Positions 1 to 12,269 of a stretch of DNA of 64,000 nucleotides are shown in pieces (within the stretch, counting starts at the first letter, position 1; the number at the start of each line of letters is the position of its first letter). A model generated the notes under the pieces. It did no database searches. It was not told the origin of the DNA and saw only the letters and a list, made by a program, of their open reading frames with translations. Location: contig NW_004450303.1 of NCBI RefSeq assembly GCF_000321225.1, forward strand, positions 1,841,973-1,905,972, written 5' to 3'. The position numbers and the translations under genes are program-made. This DNA comes from Odobenus rosmarus divergens. Taxonomy: Eukaryota; Chordata; Mammalia; Carnivora; Odobenidae.

Positions 1-515
1 CAAATAATGCAATATATGTTAAGAAAAAAAAAAGAAGAAGAAGATAGCAGGAGGGGAAGAATGAAGGGGAGTAAGTCTGAGGGAGAGACGAACCATGAGA
101 GACGATGGACTCTGAAAAACAAACTGAGGGTTCTAGAGGGGAGGGGGTGGGGGGATGGGTTACCTGGTGATGCGTATTAAAGAGGGCACATTCTGCGTGG
201 AGCACTGGGTGTTATGCACAATGAATCATGGAACACTACATCAAAAACTGATGGTGTAGGGGCGCCTGGGTGGCTCAGTTGGTTGGGCGACTGCCTTTGT
301 CTCAGGTCATGATCCTGGAGTCCCGGGATCGAGTCCCGCATTGGGGTCCTTGCTCAGCGGGGAGTCTGCTTCTCCCTCTGACCCTCCCCCTTCTCGTGTG
401 CTCTCTCTCCGTCTCTCATTCTCACTCTCTCAAATAAATAAATGAATTAAATCTTTAAAAAAAAAACTGATGGTGTAATGTATGGTGATTAACATAACAA
501 TAAAAAAATAAATTT
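1..515 (+). mobile_element. Carnivore L1 3' end (5' side cut by window edge, split by a SINE)
   Basis: The polypurine stretch, the TGAAAAACAAACTGAGGGTT stretch, the G-rich tract near 140-160, AAGAGGGCACATTCTG and the terminal GTGATTAACATAACAATAAAA match other copies in this window at 20.5, 23.8 (inverted) and 34.6 kb (inverted). This shows a repeated L1 3' UTR. A SINE at 259-461 interrupts it. The element runs off the left edge of the window. Confidence 0.8.
259..461 (+). mobile_element. CAN-SINE nested in L1 3' end
   Basis: Complete CAN-SINE with GGGGCGCCTGGGTGGCTCAG head and A-tail. The L1 sequence AAAAACTGATGGTGTA is duplicated at 243-258 and 462-477, a perfect 16-bp target duplication. 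The SINE is therefore younger than the L1 copy that hosts it. Confidence 0.92.
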
Positions 516-2075
516 AAAAAAGTCATTATAAATTTGAAAGGATTCAAGTCATAGGAAATATATTATCTGAGCACAAGGGAATTAAATTAGAATCAATAAC
601 AAAAAATTCTCTAAAAAATCCCTAAATAGGGGCACCTGGGTGGCTCAGTTGGTTAAGCATCTGCCTTGGCTCAGGTCATGATCTGAGGATCCTGGGATTG
701 AGCCCCACATCTGGCTCCCTTCTCAGCGGAGAGCCTGCTTCTCCCTCTCCCTCTGCTACTCCCCTTCCTTGTGCTCTCTCTCTGTCAAATAAACAAATAA
801 AATCTTTAAAAAAAAAAAAAGCTTTAAAAAATAAATAAAAATAAAAATAAATTTTAAAAGCCCTAAATATTTGGAAACTAAATTGTACATGTCTATATAC
901 CTAATGGATCAAAGAAAGAAAACAAAAGAGAAATTAGGAAGTACTTTGAACATAATGAAAATGAGAACACTGCATATCATTTTTTGTGGGATTCTGCTTA
1001 GGGAAGATTTATAGTACTAAATATCTATATAGAAAAAAGAAAACTCTCAAATCAATGATCTTAGCTTCTACCTTAAGTTTTGAGAAAAAGAAGAGCTAAT
1101 TAAACACAAGGTAAGTAGAAGATTAAAACAATAAAAACTAAAGAGAAATCAATGAACTATAAGTGAATAGAACAGAGAAAAATCAATGAAACCAAAAACT
1201 AGTTCTTTAAGCAGATCAGTAAAATTGGTAAACCTCTAGCCAGACTGACAAGAAAAATGAGAGAAGTGACACAAATATACTCAGCATCATTAATCATCAT
1301 GGAAACGCAAAATAAAACCACTCTGAGATACCATTATATCCCTATCATAATGACTAAACTTCAAAAGCCTGCCCGTATCAAGTATTGATGAGAAAGGGTA
1401 ACAGCTGGAAATAAAACACTGCTATTAGGAATATAAAAGGGCACAACCACTTTGAAAAAGAGTTTGACCATTTCTTCGAAAGTTAAGCATATACTTGTCA
1501 TATGACCTAGTCTTTCCACTCTTAGGCATTTCCTCGAGAGAGAAATGAAAGCATATGTCCACACAAAGATTAGGAAACAAAATTCACAGCAGCTTTGTTT
1601 GTAACAGCTCAAAACTGGACACGATCCAAATGTCCATCAATAAGTGAGTGGATAATCAAACTGTGATATATTCATTCAAATGGAATACTACTCAGCAATA
1701 AAAAAGGGTGAACTATTAATACATGCAAAACATAGATGAAGCTAAAAATAATTATACTGAATAAAAGAAGCCAGGGCCAGAAAAAGAAAACAAATTATAT
1801 GATTATGTTTATATAAAATTCTAGAAACTCAAGCTAATTAATATACAGTAACAGACAGCGGATTAGTGGTTGCCTAGACAAAGGGAATGAGGTCAGAAGA
1901 GATGGATTACAAGAAAATTTGGGGGATGGCAAATATGTTCCTAGTCTTGAATGTGGTGATACCTGCACAGGGGTATACATACTTAAGTCAAGACTCATCA
2001 AATTGTATACTTAAAATATATGCAATCCATTGTATGTCAACTGTACCTCAATTAAGCTATTTAAAAGATTAATGG
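516..2075 (+). mobile_element. Old L1 fragment, sense, ORF2 to 3' end (split by a SINE)
   Basis: Decayed L1 sequence. The part near 540-900 matches the ORF2 region that reads ATTAAATTAGAA then CAATAACA. 1200-1330 is the ORF2 segment around the 'AGCCAGACTGACAAGAAAAA' signature. 1620-1700 is the ATGTCCATCAATAAGTGAGT motif near the ORF2 end, and 1850-2075 is 3' UTR ending in ACCTCAATTAAGC. No intact frame remains. The exact subfamily (an old mammalian L1M type) is inferred. Confidence 0.7.
629..860 (+). mobile_element. CAN-SINE with long A-rich tail
   Basis: SINE head GGGGCACCTGGGTGGCTCAG at 629. CCCTAAATA is duplicated at 620-628 and 861-869. The tail (about 800-860) is an impure A/T run. It is inserted in the old L1. 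Confidence 0.88.
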
Positions 2076-3264
2076 GCAAATATGAGTAAATACATACATA
2101 AATGAAAAGTTGGTTTCTTACCAGTCATTCACATTAATCAAGATAGGAAACATTAATTTATTTGGAGCTTGGTAAAACATCAATGAAGACAAAAAGGATC
2201 CATTTGAATTCATTTTATTATATCTAAAATTAACCTAGAATATACCACACAGTTTTTTTCATAAACTCATTAAGAAAACAAGATACTGTGTTTCCAACAA
2301 ATTACATACAATACATACATGCAAACAAAAAATCAGTATAGGTCTTTCTCTTGCTACTATCTATAATTCTAGATCTATGATAATTCTAGTTTTGAGATTT
2401 ATTCTGCACAGCGTAAATTTTGATGCACTTTGGTCTCAGATTTTCCACAATCAAATGAGAATACATTTGTATGACTTAAGATCTTTCCATTTGTGGTTCA
2501 GTTTGAACAAGATCTAGAAGTTCTGATCCCTTCTGCCCAAGCTCTGAAAAAACAGAGGTTACACTGTGGTAGTGTGTTCATGGGGGAGCTGCACCCAATA
2601 CATGTTACAGTCCTAATTTGTTCCAGCTACAGTTGTAATTCTGCTCTGAAATTCAGTGCGTGAAAAATGGAAAAAGATTAAGCTGCTGGAGAGGGGGATT
2701 AAGTAGGCTACATCTGATTCTAGGATTTTTATTTCAAACAAAATAAAAAAATGCATGAGATTCTTCAGGTTACTTTTTTTTTAATGCTGCTTGCTTTCCT
2801 AGGTGGAATAATAATCCCCTTTTCTGCCTTGCAATCTTTCCATCTACATAGAGTCTACACATTAAAAAATATTCCTCAACTGAAGTAATTAGGCCAAATA
2901 CCAATCTAACATACAAAGTCTTTGAAATATATAACACACAAAGAAATTCAGGTTTATGTGGTTCAAGTGCCTCATAGTTTTTTGAGTTTTATGCTCTTTA
3001 CCAAGAGCAAGTCTTCAGTTGGTCTGTAAATTGGCATGTCTAATATGTTTATAGATATTTGAAAATGTGTATCTTCAACACTTAATGCCTTGTACTCTTA
3101 TTTATAAATATTCTTTGCTTCAAAAATTTTTCAAAACGATCACAAAAACTATGTTGGAAATGTGAGTTTTTTGTAGATTTGCTTTGTCGGCATAAGGGCA
3201 TTCTTTAATTGTTTTATATCTACATTTACGTATTTGTCTCTCTTCACCCCCAAACTCTAAAACA

Positions 3265-3480
3265 GAAAAAATGTCATGGTAAAGAGCTCAAAGACTTTGA
3301 AATCAGAGGACCTGGTCCAGCCCCAGGACCACCACTAGCTCCAGCCCTCTGGTCCTTACCTCTGCCTGTTTCTTCAAACATTACATAGGAATGATATTCA
3401 CAGGGTTGTAGTGAGGATGAATCAAAAGAATTGAGTAAAACTTTTAGCCGAGAGCCCAGCACATATTGAGCACTCCAAAA
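3265..3480 (+). repeat. MIR-like ancient SINE, sense
   Basis: The order of motifs (CTTTGAAATCAGAGGACCTG, then ACCTCTGCC, then TGTAGTGAGGATGAAT, then GCCCAGCACATA) matches the mammalian MIR layout. It is diverged and a homology search would be needed to fix its limits. Confidence 0.6.
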
Positions 3481-4213
3481 AACTAGAGCTACCTTTAAAC
3501 TACAAAAATTTTAGGACAGGGCCCAGTGATTATCTCATTATCTCATTATATAGGAACAGAACTACAATGTGTCCTAACAGGAATGGAATACTTGAAAATT
3601 ATTATTTGACCAAAAGGAATATTTCTTAGAAAGGCAGAGAAAGCCTAAAAAGAATAATATAATTACAGTGAAAAGGCCTAGCTTAAATTCCACATTTGGC
3701 ATCTTAATTAAATAACCAATTCTGGTTGGTTATTTCATTCTACTGATCATGTCATAATCTATAAAATGGACATGACCTGTGTCAGTGGGAAATTCTTGGT
3801 GAATCCGTACTGAGAGATGTAATTAAAGATACTGTCTGTAAAAATGTTTTCTATACTTTCATCTGTCTGATAGTACAAGATTCCATTCACTGAAGGAGAA
3901 GTCATAAAATTGAGTGATATCTCTCAATATATCAGTCCCTAACAGTCATGTCTTTCTCTTTAATGATTAATATATAGAGCAAATTGGGTCTACATGGCAT
4001 TAATTGCATTAGAAACTGAAGTGCAAAGTTAAAAGCGCATGAGGATTCCAAGAGCAGCTAGAGACCCAATGAGAACGCTATATCCACTTACAGAAAACCA
4101 GTGCTGAAAAGCATCTTACGGGTGACCACTGAAACCTATCTTGAAGTTTGCTTTTATTTTTTTTCCAAGCAGATGTTCATAATCCTTTAAAGATTCTTTT
4201 GTCCATTTCACAG

Positions 4214-4331
4214 GTCCCCTGTTATGGCTGGAGGTCTCTTTGCTGTGGATCGAAAATGGTTTTGGGAGTTGGGTGGCTATGACCCAGGTTTAGAAATCTG
4301 GGGAGGAGAACAATACGAAATCTCTTTTAAG
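4214..4331 (+). CDS. GALNTL6: GALNTL6 internal exon: catalytic core with WGGEQYE motif
   Basis: This 118-nt exon starts with the last base of a split codon (phase 2 intron upstream), then reads 39 codons from SPVMAGG to EISFK and ends in phase 0. It is flanked by a pyrimidine-rich acceptor ending TTTCACAG and a consensus donor [26 protein letters not shown] followed by EIWGGEQYE is the family signature of polypeptide GalNAc-transferases (GT27), Golgi type II membrane enzymes that start mucin-type O-glycans by moving GalNAc from UDP-GalNAc to Ser/Thr. Most members read WGGEN here. Gln followed by Tyr is typical of the GALNT10/GALNTL6 branch. The exon lies roughly in residues 310-355 of a protein of about 600. 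Family assignment is firm; the choice of GALNTL6 rests on this and the next two exons together. Whether GALNTL6 is an active transferase cannot be told from this fragment. Confidence 0.86.
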
Positions 4332-4887
4332 GTAAGATACCAAGACCCTCTTCACACATTGTCTACATAATTTTGGTGAGTCCCGTAGAGTTGTCATCAT
4401 TCCGCCTCACAACCTGTGTTGTAAAATGACAACAAAAATAGATATGTCACCTTTCTAAGTCAGCTTTTGGATGAGAGAAGCTGCTTCCTTCTGATGTTTC
4501 AGCGAGATGTTGCCAGGCCATAAAAGAAATGCATAAGAGAAATCATTCAAAATCCCATTTGCAGGCAGAAAACTTCGTGTGTCAACAGGGCTACTGCCCC
4601 ACCAACAAAGCTTTCCCTCCGTGGCACTTAGACCATACAGAGAAAATAATTAAGACAAAAGAAATTGGGTTACTGGAGTTTTTACCTTTTGTATTTATTT
4701 TCGAAATAATGGTTCATGTTTTGATTATAACCATTATTCCAAAATTTCAATAACAGAAGAGTAACCTAAAATATGAATAACAAATTAAGGCTATTTTTCA
4801 TATAATTCCATAATATGTGAATTTTTTACGTCTTTTCATTGGAAATGGCCCAGGTCTCTACTTGCTTTGATCAGAAATACTCAGCAA

Positions 4888-5094
4888 GGGGCGCCTGAGT
4901 GGCTCAGTCCTTAAGCATCTGCCTTCGGCTCAGGTTGTGATCCCAGGGTCTTGGGATCGAGCCCCGCATCAGGCTCCCTGCTCCGCGGGAAGGCTGCTTC
5001 TCCCTCTCCCACTCCCCCTGCTTGTGTTCCGTCTCTCTCTGTCAAATAAATAAATAAAATCTTTAAAAAAAAAAAGAAAAGAAAGAAAAGAAAA
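4888..5094 (+). mobile_element. CAN-SINE
   Basis: GGGGCGCCTGAGTGGCTCAG head and CAAATAAATAAATAAAATC tail, followed by an impure A/G tail (GAAAAGAAAGAAAAG). The flanking duplication is short and uncertain (AGCAAG against GGCAAG). Short open frames on the minus strand here are SINE sequence. Confidence 0.88.
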
Positions 5095-8000
5095 GGCAAG
5101 GACCTTCCTTACAGCCAATAGCATGACAGCAAATTTACTGCTAACCCTGGCGAAATAACACTGATTATCAGACATGGCTCAAAGCTAGGTGCAAAGTTTG
5201 CTATAACACCTTCAACTGGAAAAAGAGAGTATTACATTTGACACCAGCATTAAGAAAAAAAAAATGACATTGCTATATCTGCAGTATCTTCAGAATTCAA
5301 GAAATACATTTTACTTTCCACTGTTCAAGATTTCTTTTTCTTAAATACTGTTAATTCACAGATTCTTTAAGTTTAAAGTTTTATTAAAAACATTTCTAAT
5401 AAGCAGGAGATACCTGGCTTTGAATAACGAGCTGGATGATGGATAAAATTGCTATGGAAAGTCTGGAGGACTTGCCCAATATACATTTGCATTCTAAATC
5501 ACAGAAGCATTTCTTAAACAAACATAGACCTGCATCTCTCATTTCTGTGTCACTTGTAGCTATCACATCTCTTCTGGGTGACCTGAGATTTTATTACTCC
5601 ATTTCCTATTTTTCACTTATCTGTCATTCTGAAGGATATAATTGGAATACAGCCCTGTCGTCTTTGTCTAGAAACCATGGCAACTGTGCTGGAAGTTCAG
5701 GACTAAATTGCCCCAGGTTGTTTGGTTGGAATGACAGATTCTTTGGCAACAGCTATTTCTTACAGGGACCCAGTTCAGACATATCCCTTCATTCTTCTTG
5801 CTACTGTGTGCTGACCTTGGGGTTCCTGTCCCTCCCTATTAGTATTTGTAACATGAAGGGGACAAACTTACACAGGCTTTGGTAGCATTTGCATTGAAGC
5901 AAGAAGAATTTTCTCATTAATTCTTGTGAAAGGAATCAAAAGAGTTGTACACACCTAGTTCTGTGAAATAGTATTAAAAATAAAAGAAAAATCAAACATC
6001 TGCATCCCGGGACATATTCCATAAATTATGATTAATTTTGCAGGACAAAGCACTGCAAAATATACACTGGCCAGCACTTGAGATTCAGGAAATATGTATG
6101 GAAAACTAAGAGTTTACAAGTCTATTTCACACCTTAATATAGAAATTGTTTTAAGTGTTGAAACTTAAACTCCAATTCAAAAGATTTCTATCTATGGTCA
6201 TTATCAGGCATCATTCCTTGCTGTCTACTCTTTAATCAAAGAATGATTTTACCACAGTTTATGACAAGGTTCCATCGCTAAATAAACTATTTCTAGAAAA
6301 TTCTGCTTTACATTAAGGGCTTAGTTTTTGGTCAAACATTTTTTGGTTAAGAGTGCTCCTCAATTTTCTTTCTCTGTAAATTTCTTTCCTTTTTCTAACA
6401 TCTGATTAGATGAGTAGATTTCGTGCCATAATATAAAAGCCAACAAAAGTGTAATTTTCAGGAGGCAGTTGAGGAAAAGAGCTCTCTAGAGAAATTATGT
6501 GTGCCCAGTCTTCAGCCTCTTTCAGTATGAATCTGAACTCCTGAATGGCCCAGAATTATCCAGCTGTCTTTCAAACGTTGCTAGGTTAGCCAGCTGCTGG
6601 GGAGGAGAAAGCAGCATTCAGTCAGTTGTTCAACAAGCTTTTATTGAGCATCTAATTTATTCCAGGCCTTGTTCCAGGTACTCAATTTGGAATTGCACCT
6701 GGAAACAAAGAGGAACCCAAAACAGACTGCATGGTGTGGCATAAAAGAGATAACCCACACCTTTAAACATTGTCTATCATTTAACTTATTGAAATAATAT
6801 TAAACCTTTATGACTCTGATTTTTCCGAGTGCCTTTTTACATGCATTCCCCAAAAATAAAAGTCCAAATGTTAGCATTTTCAAAAGATCTGTCCTTCAAT
6901 TACAGAAAACTCTTCTCAGAAAATAAAAATGAGCAATACACACTAATTAGGCACCCACAAGAAATTTAGGAGGAAGCCTAGGGACTCCATCCCATCACAT
7001 TCTCTGACACGAGATATAAAGCTTAGACCCAGGTAGAAGAGCATTAACTTTGGTCTGGGCTGCCCTTTCCCACCCTTAGGGGCTTATCAACATGGTCCCA
7101 CATTGATCCAGCATTTCTTGGCCATCTGTAGTCAGGAAAGGGGCCTTGACCACTAGCCTCAGCTGTGCAGACCCATGCCAGGCTCCAGGTGAAATGACTA
7201 TGGCCACCTTATGTCCTAGAATGAATCTAACAAACCTGGGAGCACCTAAGCCTGCTTCAAAACCACTCTAAGGGGGTAACACACTACACAATCACCTTTG
7301 TTATGTGCTGTCAACCTTCCCAAATGTTGAGTTTAAGATTCAGAGATTTGAGGATATTTTGCATCTCACAACCCTTCAGCCCTTTTCAGTCATTAATTCA
7401 TTCAACAGACATTTATTTATTAATTACAATGTGCCAACTCTTGGCTAAGCTCTTGAGATGCAAAAGGATAAATGTGAGAAGATTCAATTCACCGCAATTA
7501 CTCATCCTTAGTGTTGTTTGGAATATATTTTATTTCCATATCACAATAATAACTCAGGACATATGCAATAGTCTGTTCGCTAGCCTCCCTGGCTATATTC
7601 TTTCTCCTCTTTCAACCTATACCCACATTCATTTATTCCCTAAGTTGCTTTATTCTCCTCTCCTAAAAATTCAGTTCCTCCTAATTACCACACAAATCAA
7701 ATGAATGTACTGAAACATTAACCATGAGACTTTGCATCAATTATCTGCTTCACCTGTCTGAATTTACACAGCAAACCAACTTAGTGTTTTTCTGCTCTTT
7801 CCAGAGATAGAAACTCATACTTCCATGTCTATTCCTATTTATTGCATAGATTTTAACTAACCAGTCAGACTTTGTTCCTGAGAAATTTGTTTATTCTCTC
7901 TACCAATATTAATCAGCAACCTTCACTGTGAGTCTATGTACCATGCAAGCTAGGCTCTGCAGAAAAAGGCCAAAAGGAAGCCCAGTAGAAGTCCTTGGAC

Positions 8001-10148
8001 CAAGTATAACTGAGATGAGTATTTCATCCATTAAAAATAAACATCAATTAAAGCAGGAAAGCACAAAAACCTACATTAAAAATTCCCTCTAAAGTAGTAC
8101 ATATAAATGTGCATTTATTCACCTTTCTAATGCAAGAGAGGTCAAAAGTCAAAGCCTTTCCTTCTGCTGGATCCATAGATTGGAGTAAAAGTAGAGGTCA
8201 AGAACCAAATCCATACTGCATTTGCTGTGAGTTCCAGTTTGGTTTCCTATCAGTGGAATGAGAACTTAAAGACACTTGGAAACTATCTTAATATGGTAAC
8301 AGAATCTTTTTAGTTTTTTCATGATTTTGCCCAATCTTTTATTGTTACTCCGTCCATACCTAATTTGACAACAAATATTTTAAATAACGACTCAATCCTT
8401 CCAAACTCTTCAAATTTATTTTGGCATGAACAACAATTCTTCCTGTTTTCATAACCGTATTTCATCAGTTTAAGTGGTATTTAATTAAATTACATAATTA
8501 CAAATTTTTTTAAGCTAGAATAATCACATAAAAACAAAGACATTGCCTTCAAGGTAAGCATGTAACTTCACTACTAGGAGCAATAGATTCCAGGTGTATT
8601 CAAAGTAACCTATATTCAGTACAGGTTCACCATAGTATGAACACCATTCACTACATTTGCAGAAGGCACAGAGTGATGGTTAATACATTGAATTGATTGA
8701 ACAGAGCTGTCAGAAACTTTCAATCTAATAAGAGAAAAACTCATGCAGCAGAGGCAGGTGTGTTGCTACCTCTGCACAGAGGTAACTTTCTGACTTATTC
8801 AGTTCAGGTCTGGGGTGAGGCTCTTCTTTCCAGTCTTCACCCCCACCGGAAGCCACAGTGCCCCAACCTAAGGATGGTTGCCCAAGGATGTTGAATGGCC
8901 AGTGTCTTACAGTGATGAGTTCTTGCTCTCTGCACCCTGCTCCTACAGACCAGTGCCCTCTCCTGTTTTTTCCTTGTCACCTCCTTTCCTTTCCCAAACC
9001 CAGTCTTGCATAGTCTCTGTAAAGTGGCAAAAAAAAAAAAAAATTCAGTCCTGAAATAAGCCTCTGGGGTTTCTTTGAATCTTTGTTTCTACTTTGGTGT
9101 GGCTAGGGAAGAAAATGCTCCTGGAGTAAAAAAGAGAAAATAGAAAACACATTCAGCATAACAAGACAGGTACTTCAAGTTATAATCCTGCCACACACAA
9201 CTAAATATATACATTTTAAAGTAACTACAGTATGTCTGAGGTTTTAATAGACAGCATCCTGGGTGTTTTGTGGGGGTTTTTTAATCCCTTTGTGACTTAT
9301 AAAATCATTACATGGAGCTACCTGTGTTCCAAAGTTCTGGGCATTCTATTCTTCCTGTGGTGATAGTAACTATTACTTGGTGCCTTAACAAGAAAAAGTA
9401 ATGAGTTAGCACTTAAAGGTCATTGAATTTAATTTCTTATGCTATTCAACACTAATGCAAGGTAAAAATATAACTTCTATTTCATAATTGCAAAAACAGG
9501 TCATTGCCTAGTTAATATCAAAGCAAGGATTAGAATTCAGGTTTGCTCTCAAAACCATTAGCCTAATTTCTCTTAGCTAGAAAAATAGAAGACTTTATGC
9601 CTTTGGTTAAAAAAAAAAATGTGGCTACCGTCACTCTCTGGAACCACTTCAAAAAGGAAATGCAATCTCTTCCTTTCTGGTTTTTATTAAATAGGAGGCT
9701 GACAACTCTTGTTATGATTTAATATAAAATTTAATGTTTTACTATCTTCAAAATGCAATATTCAATAAGAATTGAATATACACAATAGGGACTAATCATT
9801 GATTATAAAACATTCAGTTCTTTACTCAAACAAGATAACAGCCATTAATTTGGAATTGTTATAGCTCAGTAAACTATATATTCTAGAGCTTAACTTCATT
9901 ACAGAGCTTCTCAAACAAATGTGAATATTATTTATTAGTGTTGAAACAATCAAAATTATAGCCCCATAAAATTAGCTAAATTTTAAGTTTCCCTATGTGG
10001 TACATAGCCACCAAAAAAAGTTTTAAGTAAACTTATACTTCAACAATTGAATGTTCTACAATTACAGTAGATTTACAGCTTTAAAATAAAAAAGATCTTC
10101 TCTTTGAGATCACTCAAAAAAGGAGAACAAGAAACAGAAAAAAAATAC
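5095..10148. other. Mostly unique intron sequence with a few ancient repeats
   Basis: AT-rich sequence. Fragments resembling antisense L2 3' ends occur near 6625-6700 (TTATTGAGCATCTAATTTAT) and 7385-7470 (ATTCATTCAACAGACATTTA). Part of 9390-9560 resembles an antisense MIR. A 149-codon open frame at 5436-5885 has no recognisable domain. I see nothing else nameable. Confidence 0.55.
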
Positions 10149-10348
10149 TTTTTTTTAAGATTTTATTGATTTATTTATTTGACAGAGAGAGACACAGCGA
10201 GAGAGGGAACGCAAGCAGGGGGAGTGGGAGAGGGAGAAGCAGGCTTCCTGCCGAGCAGAGAGCCAGATGCGTGGCTCGGTTCCAGGACCCTGGGATCATG
10301 ACCTGAGCCGAAGGCAGACGCTTAACCACTGAGCCACCCAGGAGCCCC
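10149..10348 (-). mobile_element. CAN-SINE, antisense
   Basis: Reverse-oriented SINE: T-rich start with AAGATTTTATTGATTTATTT, GACAGAGAGAGACACAGCGA, and a reversed head GAGCCACCCAGGAGCCCC. No clear target duplication. Confidence 0.9.
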
Positions 10349-11188
10349 AACAAAATATTAACTTTATCCTTGACAAATTATCAGATATCTTACCCCCAAC
10401 AACAATGTATGAAGAAGGTTATCATATGCAGTAAAACTGTTTTAAATGATAATAAAACAAGAGAATGGGAAGATGGAATGACCACAGCTACAAATCTCAC
10501 TTGAAGCCAGCAGATCTCAATTCCCCAAAGTAAATGGCTCATCCTCACAGGGGAAACCTCCAACACATGACTGAAACAGTGGCAAAGGTGTGGTTGCTGG
10601 TGGCCAGGGCTTCCCTTGATTGAGTTTGGCATAGAAGAGAAGCAGCAAATGGGAGGTTGGGGACAATTCTAAAAGAGGTATTAGATAGACAAGCCATATT
10701 TGCAAGCAGCAGGCTGTTATTAAGGCAGAATGGAGGAAAGATCCCTGATATGATGAACAACCTTGCAGTGGCCAGTTTCTTCTGGATGTGGACAAATACA
10801 GGCTAAACTAATTCACTCACACACAAATTTTGTGTCATGAAGTGAATACCTACTCTAGTTGGTAAGAATTCTTCCTATTCTAAGATGAGTAATAATAATT
10901 TTTAAAGAAAACAGCACATAAAAATACTATTTAAAAAAAGGACCAGGAAAAATGAAAAAAGGTTACCAAAATAATGTTGCTATACACTGTTATAAAATTT
11001 TTAAAATGTTAATGAAGTCATTGATTCTGCAAAACAATATTAAATGCTGAACTTTATGAGATTAGGCAAAACATCAAAAGGTAAAAGAAAGAGATGGGGA
11101 AAAAAAAGTAGCAGCAGCCAGGATAAAATGAAAAAGAAAACCATTACCAAAATGAAGGTCATACTGAAAGCAACACAAAGGAGAAGAG

Positions 11189-11386
11189 GGGGGCGCCTGG
11201 GTGGCTCAGTCAGTTAAGCATCTGCCTTCGGCTCAGGTCATTATCCCATAGTCCTGAGATCGAGTCCCACATCGGGCTCCTTGCTCAGTGGGGAGTCTGC
11301 TTCTCCCTGTGACCCTACCCTCTCTTGTGCTTTCTCTCCCTCTCTCTCTCTCTCAAATAAATGAAAATCTTAAAAAAAAAAAAAAA
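11189..11386 (+). mobile_element. CAN-SINE
   Basis: Head GGGGCGCCTGGGTGGCTCAG, A-tail of about 15. Flanks AAGGAGAAGAGG and AAGGAGAGGGGT look like an imperfect target duplication. Confidence 0.88.
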
Positions 11387-11828
11387 GGAGAGGGGTAGGC
11401 TAAAAACAGAGGGACATGGAGGATAGCACTGAGAAAAAGGAACAAAATGAAATTAAAATCAACAAAGGTAAAAAGTAATGGACTGAAATATATGAAAAGT
11501 GTAGGAGCTCATCTTAGTGCTCATATTAGGAAAAAATATTCAAATTAAAATACTGTAAATCAAAACCTAGGAGATACAGCTACAGCAGTGATCAGAAGAA
11601 AAATTAGATTCTTCAGTTCTTGTATCAACATAAAAAGAAAGAATAAAAATAAGCAAATTTAAACATCCAAATCCAGTTTGCAAATGAAAAAGGAAATAAA
11701 CCTAAAGAAATAAAGATGAAAGATTAATAAACATAAAAAGAGAAAGTAATGATTTAGAAAACCAAAAACTGATAGTGTAAGGATTAGTTCTTTACCACCA
11801 AAAATAATTAATAAGAGACAGATTAATT

Positions 11829-12021
11829 GGGTGCCTGGGTGGCTCAGTTGGTTAAGCGACTGCCTTCGGCTCAGGTCATGATCCTGGAGTCCCAGGATCG
11901 AGTCCCGCATCGGACTCCCTGCTCAGCGGGGAGTCTGTTTCTCCCCCTGACCTTCCCCCCTCTCATGTACTCTCTCTCTCTTTCTCTCTCTCAAATAAAT
12001 AAATAAAATCTTTAAAAAAAA
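11829..12021 (+). mobile_element. CAN-SINE with 16-bp target duplication
   Basis: Head TGCCTGGGTGGCTCAGTTGG. AAGAGACAGATTAATT is repeated exactly at 11813-11828 and 12022-12037. It is inserted in the old L1-like element. Confidence 0.93.
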
Positions 12022-12269
12022 AAGAGACAGATTAATTAGAAAAAGTCATTTTTAAAAAACTGACCATTAAAAAAGAAAGAAAATAATACACAAAATATGA
12101 AACAATAATGGGAAAATGCACGAATTTAGAAAAAAATTTAAATAATGCTAAGAGATTATTCAGCTCAATTCTAGACAAATAAGGTTAAGATTGTGGGTGA
12201 AATGGATGATTTTCAATAAAGTGTAAACGACAAAAATAATGTCCAAAAAGAAAAAAAAAATCTGAACGG

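Larger units (their letters stand above)
1..4213 (+). other. Partial upstream intron of GALNTL6
   Basis: This is intron sequence ending at the acceptor before 4214. It contains a carnivore L1 3' end, an old L1 fragment, two SINEs and a MIR-like element, listed separately. Between about 2080 and 3270, and between 3480 and 4180, I see only AT-rich sequence with no open frame or motif I can name. Confidence 0.8.

Noticed and set aside
259..330. tRNA-like sequence at SINE heads (here and in all CAN-SINEs)
   Set aside because: These are tRNA-Lys-derived promoter heads of SINEs, repeated with the tail and target duplications, not functional tRNA genes.
5436..5885. 149-codon open frame on the + strand
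   Set aside because: Serine/leucine-rich without a recognisable domain, signal or neighbouring gene structure; no splice-site or promoter support.
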